A stretch of 64,000 bases of DNA from Oikopleura dioica (Eukaryota; Chordata; Appendicularia; Copelata; Oikopleuridae). The DNA lies in the NCBI GenBank assembly GCA_907165135.1, contig OU015569.1, positions 11,222,501 to 11,286,500 of the forward strand, in the 5' to 3' direction. The translations under genes and the position numbers were made by a program. Within the stretch, counting starts at the first letter, position 1, and each line of letters starts with the position of its first letter. The notes beneath the pieces were generated by a model that saw nothing but the letters and a program-made list of their open reading frames with translations, searched no databases and was not told where the DNA came from. Positions 63,956 through 64,000 of this stretch are shown piece by piece.

Positions 63956-64000
63956 TTTTCTTTAATTTTTCTTAATCTCATCAAATTCTTTTATTTATTA

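Overview
This window is eukaryotic nuclear DNA. The best fit is a larvacean tunicate, Oikopleura dioica or a close relative. Genes are tightly packed on both strands, and most introns are about 30-60 nt. Several introns break the GT-AG rule in the G*-AG way known from O. dioica. There is an isolated posterior Hox gene with a tunicate/chordate gene set around it, and non-coding elements carry TTAGGG-type repeats. The species call is inference from these traits. Exon joins below were worked out by eye from reading frame and splice phase.

Layout. (1) 1-10.8 kb: four tandem copies of a secreted Cys-rich plus kelch-like gene on the + strand. After each of the first three copies lies a broken 3' end of a convergent Gln/Asn-repeat gene. 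The intact Thr-rich/Gln-rich secreted gene follows copy four. (2) 10.8-19.5 kb: gene-poor DNA with palindromic MITEs, TTAGGG-ended inverted repeats and perhaps two small divergent genes. (3) 19.5-22.2 kb: a seven-exon Hox10-class homeobox gene. (4) 23.8-29.5 kb: MARF1 (NYN nuclease-like domain, two RRMs, serial LOTUS domains) on the - strand. One of its introns looks like a transposon with its target-site duplication, and another carries a 640-bp palindrome. (5) 30-35 kb: small membrane-protein genes, a frameshifted ITIH-C-terminal-like gene and an astacin metalloprotease. (6) 35.3-38.7 kb: an Argonaute with the PIWI catalytic aspartates replaced and one apparent frameshift. (7) 39.5-45.3 kb: a small basic protein, tRNA-Asp(GTC) and a FAM20B-type xylosylkinase. 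(8) 46-52.4 kb: two tandem RING genes and a claudin-like four-TM gene, whose third intron holds three transposable elements nested inside one another. (9) 53-64 kb: an unrecognised - strand gene, a Tctex-type dynein light chain, a carboxypeptidase A/B with a Cys-rich tail and an unrecognised Ser-rich gene.

The genes do not form one pathway. Themes are secreted or extracellular proteins (kelch-like array, Thr-rich protein, ITIH-like, astacin, carboxypeptidase, FAM20B), germline/RNA regulation (MARF1, Argonaute), local tandem duplication that drags along the 3' end of a convergent neighbour (seen twice), and heavy invasion of introns and spacers by non-autonomous palindromic elements.
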